Source: Mesodorylaimus sp. YZB2_4 (Eukaryota; Nematoda; Enoplea; Dorylaimida; Dorylaimidae). Taken from it: a stretch of 64,000 nt of DNA. Location: the NCBI GenBank assembly GCA_030248295.1, contig JASANH010000193.1, forward strand, positions 916,623-980,622. The letters are read 5' to 3'. Position 1 is the stretch's first letter, and each line of letters starts with the position of its first letter. Shown here in pieces: positions 37,465 through 48,255 of the stretch. The notes under the pieces are model-generated. The model made no database searches, was not told the origin of the DNA, and saw only the letters and a program-made list of their open reading frames with translations. The translations under genes were made by a program, and so were the position numbers.

Positions 37465-38275
37465 ATATCAGAAAACCGAAGGCCAAGCGTTTGGAGGAGC
37501 CGAACACCAATAAGAAGAATGAAGTACGACAAGGAGCTGGTGTGCGACACAGAATAGCCACAATACAAGGATGGCGAATCGCGATCAGTTGCGGGGGTCA
37601 AAATGCCAGCGCCTTGGACCGACTGTGCTTTCTTCCACCCATTGCGGACTATAAGTGGCTCGGTATTGTGCTTCTCAGCTTCTCGACTCCATATTAAACA
37701 CGACTGAGATGAAAGAATTAGCCGATGCCTTTAGGATCGAAGAAATCGGATTCAAAGCAAAGCGACACGATTTCGAAAACTGGATCGCGACGGTAACGAG
37801 CGGGTCAGTGAGGCCGCCGTTTGTGCTTCATTATCGCCGTCTCATATTTTGGTGGCGAATCTGGGTGATAGCCGTGCACTGATTAGTTGTGATGGCAGCG
37901 TTGGATTGGCCACAGAAGATCACAAGCCCACAGTTCAGAAAAAAGAAATCGGATCAAGGACGCTGGCGGCTACGTTTAGAATCGGCGAAGAATGGAGTTC
38001 TGGCTGTGTCCCGGGCGTTCAGTGATTACCAAAAGCGTCAAAGGCGTAAAGCAAGAGGCGCAGATTGTGAGCCCCGAACCCGGCATTCACGTCGTTGAAC
38101 GTGATGCATCAGCCGCAAGAAAGGACGAATTTATCGTTCTAGCATGTGATAGAGTGACGTTATGCATACCATGTATTATGCAACTTTGTGGGGAATCGAT
38201 TGCAGCTTAATGACAGTCCGGCCTTTATTTTCATTTTAGTGTTGGACTCGTGCCTATCAACGGTAAGATATTGTC
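37465..38275 (+). pseudogene. Decayed PPM1/PP2C copy 2
   Basis: Fragments of a PP2C gene lie in different frames: KRLEEPNTNKKNEVRQGAGV, then RHRIATIQGWRI (degraded RYGIAAMQGWRIEMED), LLDSILNTTEMKELA, a lost middle part, NLGDSRALISCDGSVGLATE (read with shifts), VLAVSRAFSDY, and ISPEP-like and LACDRV-like remains, ending at a relic of the first splice donor near 38,262. Frameshifts and deletions break it throughout, and the DGHAG motif is gone. In the details it resembles copy 3 (the EEPNT.KKNE start and the GGYV segment) more than copy 1. Two kilobases separate it from copy 1, which points to an old tandem duplication. Confidence 0.8.
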
Positions 38276-39139
38276 TTCGAGGGGAGGGGGTCGGGGAGGA
38301 GAGCACCAATACAAAGATGATAGCGAAATAATAAAGGATACGACCAGGATGAGAGAGACTTGAGCGATTTGGGGAATTCTCTGATATTGTTATGTAAAAA
38401 ATTAATTGAACCAGAAAAGCTAGCTAGCCAAAAAAATAGGTGGGTTTGAATGAATGATATATAACAAAAGATTATTTCCTTTTTAGAAAAAAGATAAACT
38501 GCGGCATGCGATGTGGGCCGACGCGGGCAAGGTCGAAAGAAAAGGACCGTTGCGATAGTTCTGACGACGAAGATATTTCAAAGGTGCGTCGAGATTATTT
38601 GCGTATATAATAGCGTAATACCATAATTACAGAATAAAAAGAAGAGTCATGTTGCGAAGACTCTTGCCGATGAGGGGCGAATGTGAACAAGAAGCAGACA
38701 TAAGTTGAAAAGTCAGGTGACAGGAATAACCAGTCTAGCAGCTAAATCCGACAAGCGTGATCTGGTCTCTGACCTTCACTCGATCATTTCCCACGCGGGG
38801 CGGACCAGACATTCTGGAAACTTCAGAATGAGGGAGAACAAAAACTGAGGGGATGAAAGCTATCTCTCGATAAAGAACCACGTCCAGTCTTGTCTCATTC
38901 ATCCATTAACTTTAGAAGTTTTGATAGCAAAAATACCAAGCGACAAAAAAGTGATGGCGACGTAAATTTACCTGCGCCCTTATAACTTTGTGGAACAGCT
39001 AGAAAATACCTCAGCCGCTGGATTTTTGCCAATTCATGATTGTTTGCCAAAACAACTCTTCATCGTCTATCTACAGAAGCAATCTATTGCAGAGCCTCTG
39101 GTAATATGCTCTGCACGTAGCTGGCAGCTAGGAGCGTTA
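38276..39139. other. Intergenic stretch, no gene seen
   Basis: No frame with family support. A few splice-like signals near 38.5-38.65 kb might be further remains of the PPM1 copy 2 3' exons, but the sequence could not be matched to them. Confidence 0.35.
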
Positions 39140-39153
39140 GCCGTCAGGACGAT

Positions 39154-39569
39154 TTTTAAAAACTTTTTTGGGCTTCAGCCGTTTTGCCTGTAGCCGGCCA
39201 GCAGTCAAACTTTCTAAGCAGGGCTGCGCGGGGACCGGCACATACGTTTGTACAGCAGCGTCTCTCAGTGCGTGTCCACTAGGAGCACCTCCAGGCGAGG
39301 GCATCCTGGACTGCACACAGTCAATGGCGGGTGGGCTTTGAACCATGTCGGTGTTCGACAGCCGAGACTGTCTACTCGTTTGGCTTCCATCTCTCCACTC
39401 GGAGCACCTCGACGGTACCGGGTGAGTCACCCACGGCCTGGCGTGCAAGGTCAGCGAGGGTTTATGGTTCGCAGACCGACCTCCATCACCGAGGATCGAA
39501 CCCGGGACGAGTCCAGCCACTCACTCCCAAGCAATACGGAATGCCGAACCGCTGCACCACCGCGGCCGC
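39154..39569 (-). mobile_element. tRNA-derived SINE (family A), complete copy with target duplication
   Basis: Read on the minus strand, the head begins GCGGCCGCGGTGGTGCAGCGG, holding an A box (TGGTGCAGCGG), and GGGTTCGATCC provides an exact B box about 60 bases later. The body ends at an A-rich tail (CCCAAAAAAGTTTTTAAAAA). Fourteen bases, GCCGTCAGGAYGAT, flank both ends (39140-39153 and 39570-39583) with one mismatch, as expected after LINE-driven insertion. Further copies are at 42.8-43.2 kb, 18.9-19.1 kb and, more diverged, 43.8-44.0 kb. Confidence 0.85.
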
Positions 39570-39985
39570 GCCGTCAGGATGATGCTTCACCCATGAACTT
39601 GGTCGAGAGACTTGGTTGGCTTCCATGGGTTTATGGCGTGATCCAGACGCTCCACTGGTGGATACGTGTAACGTGTGGCTCCATCTCTATAGAGTCCCAC
39701 ACGTATTGCACTATGATATCATAAATCCTGACTTGTTTCTGGGGCTATAACATTTTAAGGAGGTCTAACTCGGTTATGAAAGGGGGTAAGTTAGGATTGA
39801 CCAGTATGCTCATCCATCCACTCCCTTCCTGCGTGACGGGATCATAAGGCGATATCACTAACGATAATGCAGATTGGCTGGCACGACAAGAGCCCTCATT
39901 CGGAGTGCTGATAGGGTCTGGCCATAAGACTGCTGCAGTATTGACTGGAGTGGAGTGGGCGTGAACAGTTAATACAGAGCATTCG

Positions 39986-40204
39986 TTATTTGCTTCTGTG
40001 GATTTGCATATGCTGCAGGTACAATCCTATCATAAGGGCGAACAAGGACACTCCCAGTAATGACCCTACGCAGTTCGCAACACCTCGTGCACCAACCACA
40101 TGAAACGGCCGTTTAGACTCACAATCCGGGAAGCAGCCGCACGTGTCGGTATGATACTGGCCCGGATTGCCTAAAGCGCATTCAGACCCGGAACTGACTG
40201 TCAA
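39986..40204 (-). CDS. Possible last exon of a Cys-rich membrane protein
   Basis: The minus-strand frame contains five cysteines in a short stretch (ECALGNPGQYHTDTCGCFPD, CESKRP), then a hydrophobic helix (GVANCVGSLLGVSLFALMIG) and a short basic end (LYLQHMQIHRSK). An acceptor-like TTGACAG stands before it. The arrangement of a Cys-rich outside and a C-terminal membrane helix is plausible for a small surface or GPI-type protein, but no family is recognised and upstream exons were not found. Confidence 0.3.
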   Translation of the reverse strand: MTVSSGSECALGNPGQYHTDTCGCFPDCESKRPFHVVGARGVANCVGSLLGVSLFALMIGLYLQHMQIHRSK

Positions 40205-40611
40205 GCAGTATCAATCAACCAATGCCTGCGAACCAAACCAGTCACTTGGGCTAAATCGGGCTCTCGGCCTCGTATCTGACTCAGAACTAGTAGAGACAGA
40301 CCAGTTCTCTGAACCAGTGCACCGATAGGTGCAGATACAGTAAGGTATGCACACCTGTTACGTTGGAACTGACCTGCTGACAGTAAATGAGGCATGCAAC
40401 ACAAATACAGTACTGTACTAAACTGATAAAACAGCTTATGATAAAACAGTTTCGAATCAATGAAAAGTGAGCATTCCAAAAATGGGTTAAAACTATATTT
40501 AACCGTCTTAAATTTACATTTTTTTCCTAAACTACTCTTCATCGGCTACAGTTTACTCAAAAACCATAATCGCAGTCACTGAGCCATCTTTAGCTGAGTC
40601 CAAAGTAGCAG

Positions 40612-41112
40612 CTAGTTGGTGCATGGTTCATGGATTGGTCCGCCATGGGTGTCCTCGCGTTGGTGGTATCCTTTCAGATTGATCAAGTCACTGATGTTGT
40701 ACTCAGCTTGGTGCCCGGTGACACGCGGCAAGTTGTAGCGGATGCGCGAATTCAAGTCTCCTTTGCATTTGCTGATAATGTGCAGCTGGGGTTCGAAACC
40801 GCCTCGCGAAGACGATGTGCATCCATACACCGAGAAGAAGCCATTCTTGCTGGCATAACCTTCGTCCAACTCGTTGCGGTCTCCTACAGGGACAAGACCG
40901 TTATCGCCTATTCCCTCATTGGCAATACGAATCATCTTTAGTGCATCGCAAAGATAGACCCATCACTTACCCTCGACCAATCTGATCACCACCAGCTTCC
41001 CGTCGTGCTTCTGATTCCTGTCGGGACAAATAACGTGTCCTCGAGCAGCCACGCACGAAGCATCTGCGCTGGCCAAGAAACCAAGAGCTAGCAAGGCCAA
41101 AACGAACTTCAT
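40612..41112 (-). CDS. Secreted transthyretin-like family protein
   Basis: Two minus-strand exons (41112-40971 and 40907-40612) join in phase to 145 residues. Residues 1-19 are a clear signal peptide (MKFVLALLALGFLASADAS). The mature part follows the nematode transthyretin-like pattern: an initial ARGHVICPDRNQKHDGKLVV strand (V.G.L.C...P....V.L), a DELDEGYASKNGFF-like stretch (NELDEGYASKNGFFSVYGC here), FEPQLHIISKCKGDLN, and the last YNISDLINLKGYH strand. These proteins are secreted, common in nematodes, and mostly of unknown ligand. One member, TTR-52, bridges apoptotic cells and phagocytes in C. elegans. The acceptor choice at 40,908 is the only one that keeps the frame. Confidence 0.85.
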
Positions 41113-42081
41113 GGTGAAAATTCAAATATCTTATGAAGCGAGTCGACTCGACTGATGTCAAGGTGGAGAATAAAGACGACCAAGCTAGCAAGTCTTATCA
41201 CCGTATCGTTCCTTCGTGATGGACGGATTGCTGAGTCGGGCCAGCGAATATAAGCATGCGCCTGGTTGACGTGGGTGCAAAGGCTGTTTTGCTCCTCCGG
41301 ACCCGCATAGTAAACAACAGTGATAAGAAGCCAGGCCGGCTCACTGAGCTGGTACCAACAATAAGGAGATAACGTTCTGTCACCCCTCTCCCTGCGGCTG
41401 GAAGGGAACTGAAGGTGGGCGCAATTTAGGCCCAGGCACCAGCAAAACATGCTTGTTTTCAACAACATGGGCCCATTGGGTTGCAAGCCTAATTGGAAAG
41501 GGTACTTTCTGCATTGCACAGGCCCCCGCCACGTTATCAACGGACCCCACCTGACTAGTTATAACCCGGCCATCATTCATGTTTATGTTTTACCACATCA
41601 CCAACATCGGCACGCACTCGACTGTACTGTATTCTTCAACCCAGTGGCGAGTCGACACTGTGAGTGCACACCCGATCCCAACCCATCTCTGTCCCTCGCC
41701 TCTGCCCGCACAATTTCAATTTCAAATAATTTACATCTTTTACAATTTCCACATGCACATCAACAAGTCCATGACACCCTGGCATACCTCGCTAACGAAG
41801 TCATTCGTACCAAAGGCACCTGTCCAACTTTGCCAAGGGCACACTCTCTAACAATAAAGTGTCCAAAACTCAATACAAGAATGTGTCAATGAAAGAGTAC
41901 TGATAAGCATTACAAAAACCTACATCCACTTCTCAAGCATCAACTCCTGTTAACAGGATGCATACAGCTCAAATCTATAACACGCAAAGCGCAACTGCGC
42001 CAAAGTGCCCAAAATATCAAACTAAATCTACGTGCGCTTTCGCACAGCTACTGTATTGCCAACAGTGCCTGCTACTTCTAA
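41113..42081. other. Intergenic stretch with SINE tail fragment
   Basis: No gene is seen. A short piece near 41,575-41,605 (TGTTTATGTTTTACCACATC and ACCAAC) is a remnant of the 3' end of the SINE family C described at 47.6 kb. Confidence 0.45.
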
Positions 42082-45000
42082 CTAATCATCATCAAACTCA
42101 TCTTCCCCATCGGCCATACCGCCATTAGCTACCGATGAACCTTCATCATCACTTTCACTGTCCGACGAAACCATGGCCACCTTGTTCATGCGATTCATCA
42201 GTTCCTTCAACAGTTGAGAATGCACATCGCTGTCGCCTCGACCCCCTTTGCTCGGCAACGGTTTCCGTTTTTGTTCTTCAGCTTGCTTGGCGTCCACTCG
42301 TTTCAACTGGACACCGCTCTTGATCGCGAGTAGTATCGAATCCATTGGTGGCCTGCCGTTGGATAAACTTGGAGCTTGCTTCTTCGCTGGTGCACCCTCA
42401 CCCAGTGGAACGAAAAATGACATCGGAGCTTGCATAGTTGAAGGCGCTGGAGGCGGCGGCGGCGGTGGCGGCGGGGGTGGCGGTGGTGGCGGCGGCGCGC
42501 AAGCGGCAGTACTGGCAGACCCGGTTTCCATTTTCACCGGTTCATTTGACGTCTTATCGGGATCTGACGACGGCACTGACCACAGATCATCCGTCTCATT
42601 TTCTTTTGTCACCGTTGTAGATTTGATTTTAGGACTAGGTTTTTTCACAGAAGTCAACGCAGGCGACTTCGCTTTCGATACTGTTCGAGTGGACGAAGAC
42701 ACCGCACTGCTATTGGATATCGTCGATGTAGCCAGCGACCGTTTGTTATTCGTCCTTGATAACGGCTGGTTTTTCTAAAAAAATGAATTCTTGAAACTTT
42801 TTTAAAAAATTTTGGTGGCCGCGCCGCCCCAGTTCCCCACGGACAAACCCGTTTTGCCTATAGCCGGCCAGCAGTCATGATATGATAAGCGAGACCGTGA
42901 GGTGACCAGCTCTCACGGCAGCGTCCCTCTGCGTGTCTCCACTAGGAGCACCTCCACGCGAGAGCATCCTGGACTGCATACCGACTTCCTCAAACAATGG
43001 CGGGCGGGCTGTGAACCCTGTCGGTGCTCGACAGCCCAGACTGTCTACTCGTTTGGGTTCCGTCTCTCCACTCGGAGCGCCTCGACGGTACCGGGTGAGT
43101 CACCGACGGCCTGGCGTGCAAGGTCAGCGAAGGCTTATGATTCGCAAACCGACCTCCATCACCGGGGATCGAACCCAGCAACTTGCTCCCAAGCAATGCG
43201 GAGAGACGAATGCCGAACCGCTGCACCACCGCGGCCGCTCCTCAACATTTTCACCATGTCTTTAAAATGAGTCAGTCAGAGCAGACTCTACTGTAAGCAT
43301 TGATATAGCATTATGCACATGATGTGTCTGCCACGCACTCGCAATGTTTCACGGGACTGGGTAGTCATGTTCATTTTCATGTTTTACCACATCACCAAAC
43401 GCTTATGCGCACTCGAGGGTGAAGGGACACATTTTACACGAACGGCGACACGGTAGTCATGCGGGTGATGGGATATTATCCTTGGTAATCCTTGAGTAAA
43501 GCACCTACCGGCTGTGCCATACCCAGTGACTCCTAGGCCTCTCATTCATCAATTTACTTACAGTTCGATAGTCCTTTATGCGCTGTAGAGTAACAGCTCT
43601 CTGCTGGCGGACGCGGTCATCTCGTTGTTGCGCTTGCCTTTGTTGCTCGACTTCGATCACTTTTCGAAGTTCAGGTGATTGTTCAGATGTGGCCATACTG
43701 GTCAATAAATTGCCATCACGTTTCAAGCTTTCGAGCTTTTTCTTAAAATAAGCGCTTAAATTTAGGACATGGATCTCAATTTAAAAAATTTTTGGCTCCA
43801 CTCCCTAGCCAGCCATGAGGCAGCTTCACACGCGAGGGGGGGGGGGGGTAGTCTGAACCAGATGATAGCTTCCTCGGCCTCTGGGTATTTCCGATGTTCA
43901 AGAATGCAGAGCTCATCGACAGCACCAAATGAGTCATCCACTCACGGCTCAGCGTGTAAGGTCAAGCAAGGATTTCGTAGTAGCACAAACAGGGCATTGA
44001 ACCAGGGATTAGGCCTACCGCTCACTCAGCAATTTGTCAAACCACCGAACGGACTTCACTACACCTACACTTACTTTCTTATTCCGCAAAGCCGCCTTTT
44101 GTCGATGCACCATTTCTAATTCCGTTTTCAAAGAATAAATTTTCGGTTGCGAACTAGAATACATTTCCAGAAATCGTTGCAATTCCAACTCAGACTCCAC
44201 AGCATCGTAGAACACGTCTTCACCGTCTTGATCACCTAGAATCATATATGAATCTAGAAAAATCATAATCGTGCATACCATTCACATACCGTTTTCTGGA
44301 GTCAAAACAGCTTTCTGCCGAATTTCACGAAGCTGTAATTTCAAATATTGATCTTTTTCTTGCAGCAATTGCACATTGGCTTCCAAATATCTCGCTTGCA
44401 CTTGAAATAAACGCTCTTCAACCCGACGTACGTTTTCATCGAAACTCGGGGCTTTAGGGTCAATATGAGCTGCCTAAAAATGTAGGTTCAAACATATAAT
44501 TTCAAAAACATGCCACTGCTTGCTAAAAATGATTTTACCTGCGCAATAACCTGCTTCCTTTCCCCTTTCAATCGCTGAAGAACCGTCATCCAATAATTTA
44601 CATTGTCAAAGGCCAAACGTCGCTCGGCATCGAGGAACTGCTCTTTAAATGCTTGTGTGGTGAAGTAGTTGGAACGATGCGGAGGGCGGGTTTCGTTGCG
44701 GAGACCATCACGATATTCTGCAAAAAAGACAGGCACATATTACAGCACTACAGCATAAGGCCCGATTTGCTGCGGTTTAGCCAAGCTAGGCCTCGTCCCA
44801 GAACATAAGATGGGCTGAAGAAAGAAGAAAGCAAAAAAGGGAGACAGAAAGACGCCTTCATATTTGAAGGAAATTATAAAGGCTAAATCAGACATAAAAA
44901 AGATGAACTTACGCTGCAAAATGCGTCTGTTTTCTTCAAAATATTGCAGTTGCAAATCTCGTAGATTCTCGATACTATTCGAATATTCTTGTTGCCAATG

Positions 45001-45939
45001 GGGTAGTCGCTCCTTCAATTTTGTCTTCACTCGATCTCCATAATCGGCGCTTTTCATGGCGTTCTTTGCATGCCGAATTTTCTCTCCCGCCAATTCGCGC
45101 ATATCTAAGAATGGTTGTTTTAAATAAGTAAAATATTCGGCCGTGATTTCCAACAAATCCCAAACGTCCGTTCGAAATTGTTCGCAAAATGCGGCACCCA
45201 AATCTGTCACAGCTTGTTCAAAACAAGACGATCTTGGTTCCGAATTATCGACTGGCATTACAATGGATTTTTCGCCACTATTTCGGCGTTTTATTTTCGT
45301 ATTTCGACCCATAATCAAAGCACGTTTTTGCTCTTCCCGCGTTTTCAAAATGCTTTCCAGTTGAGCTTTAGATTTTTCCAGCCGTTCCAAATAATTTTTA
45401 TGGCGAAGTTCACTTAAATTTTCAAAATACTGATCGAAATCAAAATCATCCGGATATAAAATGGATAAAAAAGTGAAATGGGTGGATCGACGATACGCCT
45501 CGCTCAAATATTCTTCCAAAGGAATGCTCAATTTGTCCATAATTTCGGGCGAGAGTGTTCGAGAAGACCAGAAAAAGTATTCCAGCCAAGATCCGCCATT
45601 CGCCGATTGGACACTGTCCGTAAGAGCAGCTGATGGGAAATATCGTTCGTCCAATTCCGGGCCACAAATATACGAAAATTGACTTCTAACGTTTTTTAAA
45701 TCATCTAAACCGAATAATCCCGTGAATGAGCATCTTTGTTGGGTATCACTTTTGACTCGACTATGTTCGTTGAAAGTAATACAAAATTTGTTTTCGGTTG
45801 TGTTCCAGCAGACATGAATATTTGGACGAAGTTTCAAGGATTGCGGTTCCGGCTTGAATAAATTTTCTTTCACAGCCAGCCATCCATCCAGACTGTGAGG
45901 TTCCGTTGCGTCCATCATGGCCGCCGCTGATGCTGACAT
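42082..45939 (-). CDS. WHAMM/JMY-type actin nucleation-promoting factor
   Basis: Six minus-strand exons (45939-44913, 44717-44539, 44473-44290, 44235-44075, 43741-43562, 42774-42082) join in phase to 807 residues; human WHAMM has 809. Exon 1 holds the N-terminal membrane/regulatory domain (DGWLAVKENLF, ILYPDDFDFDQYFENLSEL). The long coiled-coil region follows: QVQARYLEANVQLLQEKDQY, the VFYDAVESELEL block shared with WHAMM and JMY, and QRIKDYRTV at its end. A run of about 16 prolines is followed by one WH2 motif (MDSILLAIKSGVQLKRV), a connector (LLKELMNRMNKV) and an acidic tail (SSDSESDDEG to DGEDEFDDD). Such proteins activate Arp2/3 on membranes and bind microtubules. It differs in having a single WH2 and no terminal Trp in the acidic motif. 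Confidence 0.9.
42818..43234 (-). mobile_element. SINE family A copy inside the WHAMM/JMY intron
   Basis: The copy has the same tRNA-like head as 39.5 kb (GCGGCCGCGGTGGTGCAGCG, GGGTTCGATCC as B box) and the same body. Its tail at about 42,820 runs into A/T-rich sequence (CCAAAATTTTTTAAAAAAG). It lies in the intron between exons 5 and 6, in the same orientation as the gene. Confidence 0.8.
43372..43450 (-). repeat. SINE family C, 3' fragment
   Basis: The segment is the body and tail of the element found at 47,584-47,761: GTTTTACCACATCACCAAAC, CGCACTCGAGGGTGAAGGGA, then a TTTTACACGAA end on the plus strand. The tRNA-like head is missing. Confidence 0.7.
43830..44045 (-). repeat. Diverged SINE family A copy next to a poly-G run
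   Basis: Plus-strand order CACGGCTCAGCGTGTAAGGT, GAACCAGGGATTAGGCC and GTCAAACCACCGAAC parallels the family A copies, with many changes. A run of 12 or more G lies at its left edge. It is inside the intron between exons 4 and 5 of the WHAMM/JMY gene. Confidence 0.45.
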
Positions 45940-46337
45940 TCTCCGAAATCGAACAATGAATTCAGCAAATTATCTATTTGACTGCGGCTGACATTTTGGG
46001 GACTCCCCGTGCAATAGCGTGTGTTTAGAGGAGGAACGACATCGTCAGCAGTCAGCTGGCACAAGCCCAAGAGCAACAGGACCAGGTAAGCGTTTTGGCG
46101 CCAGATTTGAAATCTGGGCAATTTAAGTCCAGCCACTTCGACCATCTGTCATGCTGGTTGGGTTAGCGAAGAAGGTAGTCTGTGACCTTACTGTTGAATA
46201 ACTGGCGGATACACGCCTTTATAAGGCTTGCACAACGGTTGGAACCCTCAGTAGTCAACACTCCTATTTCTACGGGTCCGTAGCCTGTTAAGAGATACTG
46301 GCTGTCATTTGCAGGACAGGCCCAACCTGTGCCCTGG
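45940..46337. other. 5' flank of the WHAMM/JMY gene
   Basis: No further gene is called. A minus-strand frame ending inside the WHAMM/JMY first exon has a hydrophobic stretch but no other support. CTTTATAAGGC near 46,220 is TATA-like, but lies in plus orientation and is not assigned. Confidence 0.35.
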
Positions 46338-46589
46338 TGTAAGGGGGAATGAAGACCAAGTTATGCAAATGAGAGTGACCTCGTTGGATGTCAGGCCTGT
46401 TCGGTATCATTCGGTGATTGCTGTGTTTGGAACTGGTCTCCCTTTATCTGATGTGTGTTGTTTGTTTGTTTTGTACCAGTGCACTATTGCTCTTTGGGTT
46501 GATGCTCGTTCTCTAATCGGTGTTCATGCCTGCGTGTACTCGGTGCGGTTGAGTAATAAATCCTCTTCTATAAGACACGAGGTCTTATA
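46338..46589. mobile_element. Solo LTR (copy 1)
   Basis: The element starts TGTAAGGGGGAATG and ends GAGGTCTTATA; the first ten bases match the copy at 50,097. Four bases, CTGG, flank it on both sides (46334-46337 and 46590-46593). GGTGCGGTTGAGTAATAAAT in its second half corresponds to GGTGCGGTCGAGTAAACCTA in the other copy. No internal retroelement sequence follows, so it is a solo LTR left by recombination. Confidence 0.7.
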
Positions 46590-46593
46590 CTGG

Positions 46594-47427
46594 TGTAGGC
46601 GCGCACGCAGCAGGGTACAGGTGGAGCAGGGCGCACCCCGCCTGTACCCCGAAGGCAAAGTTTTTTGCAAATTGGCATCTCGCGGACACACTTTTTTGTT
46701 ATTCCATGAATAAATTTGCGGAGTGGCCTGATAGCCTCTCTTGTCTCACAGTCGGTGTATAACTGCGCCACGGGCCATAGGAATTGTTCTTGCCTAGGAG
46801 CCCAGCATCACATTTTGTTATGCAACTTTCATTTACTTGATGTCTTGTTTTGTTATTGAAGCTTTGCTTGTGCTGTGTCCTTTTGGGATGGACTGCTAAT
46901 TCACTGCATGTCTGCGAAACTGAAAAGTCTTCAGCCAGATCGCTGGCAAACCATTTAAGACCTAGATGCAGGAGCGAGAAGTTGGCCCTAAGTTACATAT
47001 CGATAGCCAAGTCCGAAACTCGCTCGCGTGCCATCATCGTGTGCTTGTCTTGGCTATCCTTTGTGACAAAACCAAGACGACATTCGGATTCCAGCAGCGA
47101 GCCTGTGACAGGCTACGTTATTTCTAAAACGCCCGGCACTCTGTCTGGCCTCTGCTTGGTTGGAGCTGTAAAAATTGGCAAAAGTGGCAACAGTCGAAGT
47201 TGACGATTCAGTCAGGAAGTAATGGAGCACATGAGGGCAGACGAGGCAGCGTACAGCCCAGTACGGTCTTTATTCTGCATCTGCCCTTCTTGGTGAGCAG
47301 TCGGCTGCTTAGATTTTTTCCTCGAATCTATCGCATATCGGTTTCTCCATCTAACAAGTAAGATTGTGACGCACAATGCCATCAAAGAGTGCATCGCTCC
47401 ATCACCAGCAGGAGAAACAAAGCGACA
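46594..47427. other. Intergenic stretch, no gene seen
   Basis: Frames here, including one with a hydrophobic start near 46,850, have no family match or splice support. I see nothing else to report. Confidence 0.35.
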
Positions 47428-47583
47428 TGGTCGAACAATTGAAAAAGGCTGCAGGAGGATAAGGTGCTATCGACGGAAAAACTCGCATGCTGCACAGTTA
47501 CTCTAACGACAAGAGCCGAGTCTGCTCGAAGTCGAACCACCAGTCACCATTTGCGGCTACACGCATGGGCAGTTCAACGATGT

Positions 47584-47761
47584 TCATGTTCATGTTTTAC
47601 CACATCACCAAACGCTTATGCGCACTCGAGGGTGAAGGGACGTATTTTACACGAAATGATTTGCCTGCCCGCGAGTCGAACACTCGCCCGTAACTGCGCA
47701 CCTGGCGTGAGAGGCAGACGCCGAACCCACCAGGCCACGAGGCCGGAGGGCTAGGCCCGCG
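47584..47761 (-). mobile_element. tRNA-derived SINE (family C), with target duplication, inside the PP1 pseudogene
   Basis: On the minus strand the head contains TGGCCTGGTGG (A box) and GTGTTCGACTC (B box), followed by a body with CGTCCCTTCACCCTCGAGTG, a GCGTTTGGTGATGTGGTAAA tail region and simple CATGAACATGAACA. GATGT is present on both sides (47579-47583 and 47762-47766). Removing the element and one GATGT restores the uninterrupted phosphatase frame FNDVLRIFSTHGW. Confidence 0.85.
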
Positions 47762-48139
47762 GATGTCCTGCGGATCTTCTCGACACACGGCTGGCCGGGG
47801 CTGGACGACGGCCAAACTGGCTGCTTGTTTCTTGGTAAGCTGTCTTTCCTTCTGCTTACTGGTTACACTCCCCACCTTTGGTCTCGCTCCCCCCCCACAT
47901 TTGGAGACCACGTGGACAGGGGCAAGCAGAGCATCGCGGTAATGCGCCTCATGATCGCTCTGAACGTGCAATACCCGACGGACTTGTTTCTGCCACAGAT
48001 ACTTCCACGAGGCGACCAAGCGGTACAACAAAGCATGCACGAAATGTTCAGTGTAAGGACACTTCTCCCGGTTTCATGGTTCTCTGACAAGGCCTGCCTT
48101 TCTCAGCGCGCGATCAACTTGTCGACGGTTCGACTCAGT

Positions 48140-48255
48140 TCGACGAGTGTTCGACTCGCGGGCCGGTAAATCCTTTCGTGTAAAATGTGTCCCTTCACCC
48201 TCGAGTGCGCTTAAAGCGTTTGGTGATGGGGTAAAACATGCGCATGAACATTTTG
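48140..48255 (+). mobile_element. SINE family C, 5'-truncated copy in plus orientation
   Basis: The copy begins around the B box (GTGTTCGACTCGCGGG) and continues with TTTCGTGTAAAATGTGTCCC, TTCACCCTCGAGTGCGC and GGTGATGGGGTAAAACATG. It is placed in an intron position of the PP1 pseudogene, about 400 bases from the other copy and in the opposite orientation. Confidence 0.75.

Noticed and set aside
37330..38275. PPM1 copy 2 as a functional gene with many short introns
   Set aside because: Breaks do not coincide with splice signals, and essential PP2C residues such as the DGHAG motif are missing.
45915..46145. Signal-peptide-like minus frame upstream of the WHAMM/JMY start
   Set aside because: It overlaps the WHAMM/JMY first exon in another frame and has no family match or second exon.
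46850..47203. Plus-strand frame with hydrophobic start (MLLKLCLCCVLLGW)
   Set aside because: The rest has random composition, no Cys pattern, no repeats and no homologous motif.
47660..47745. tRNA gene on the minus strand
   Set aside because: A and B boxes are present, but the acceptor stem does not pair and the sequence continues into a SINE body with target duplications.
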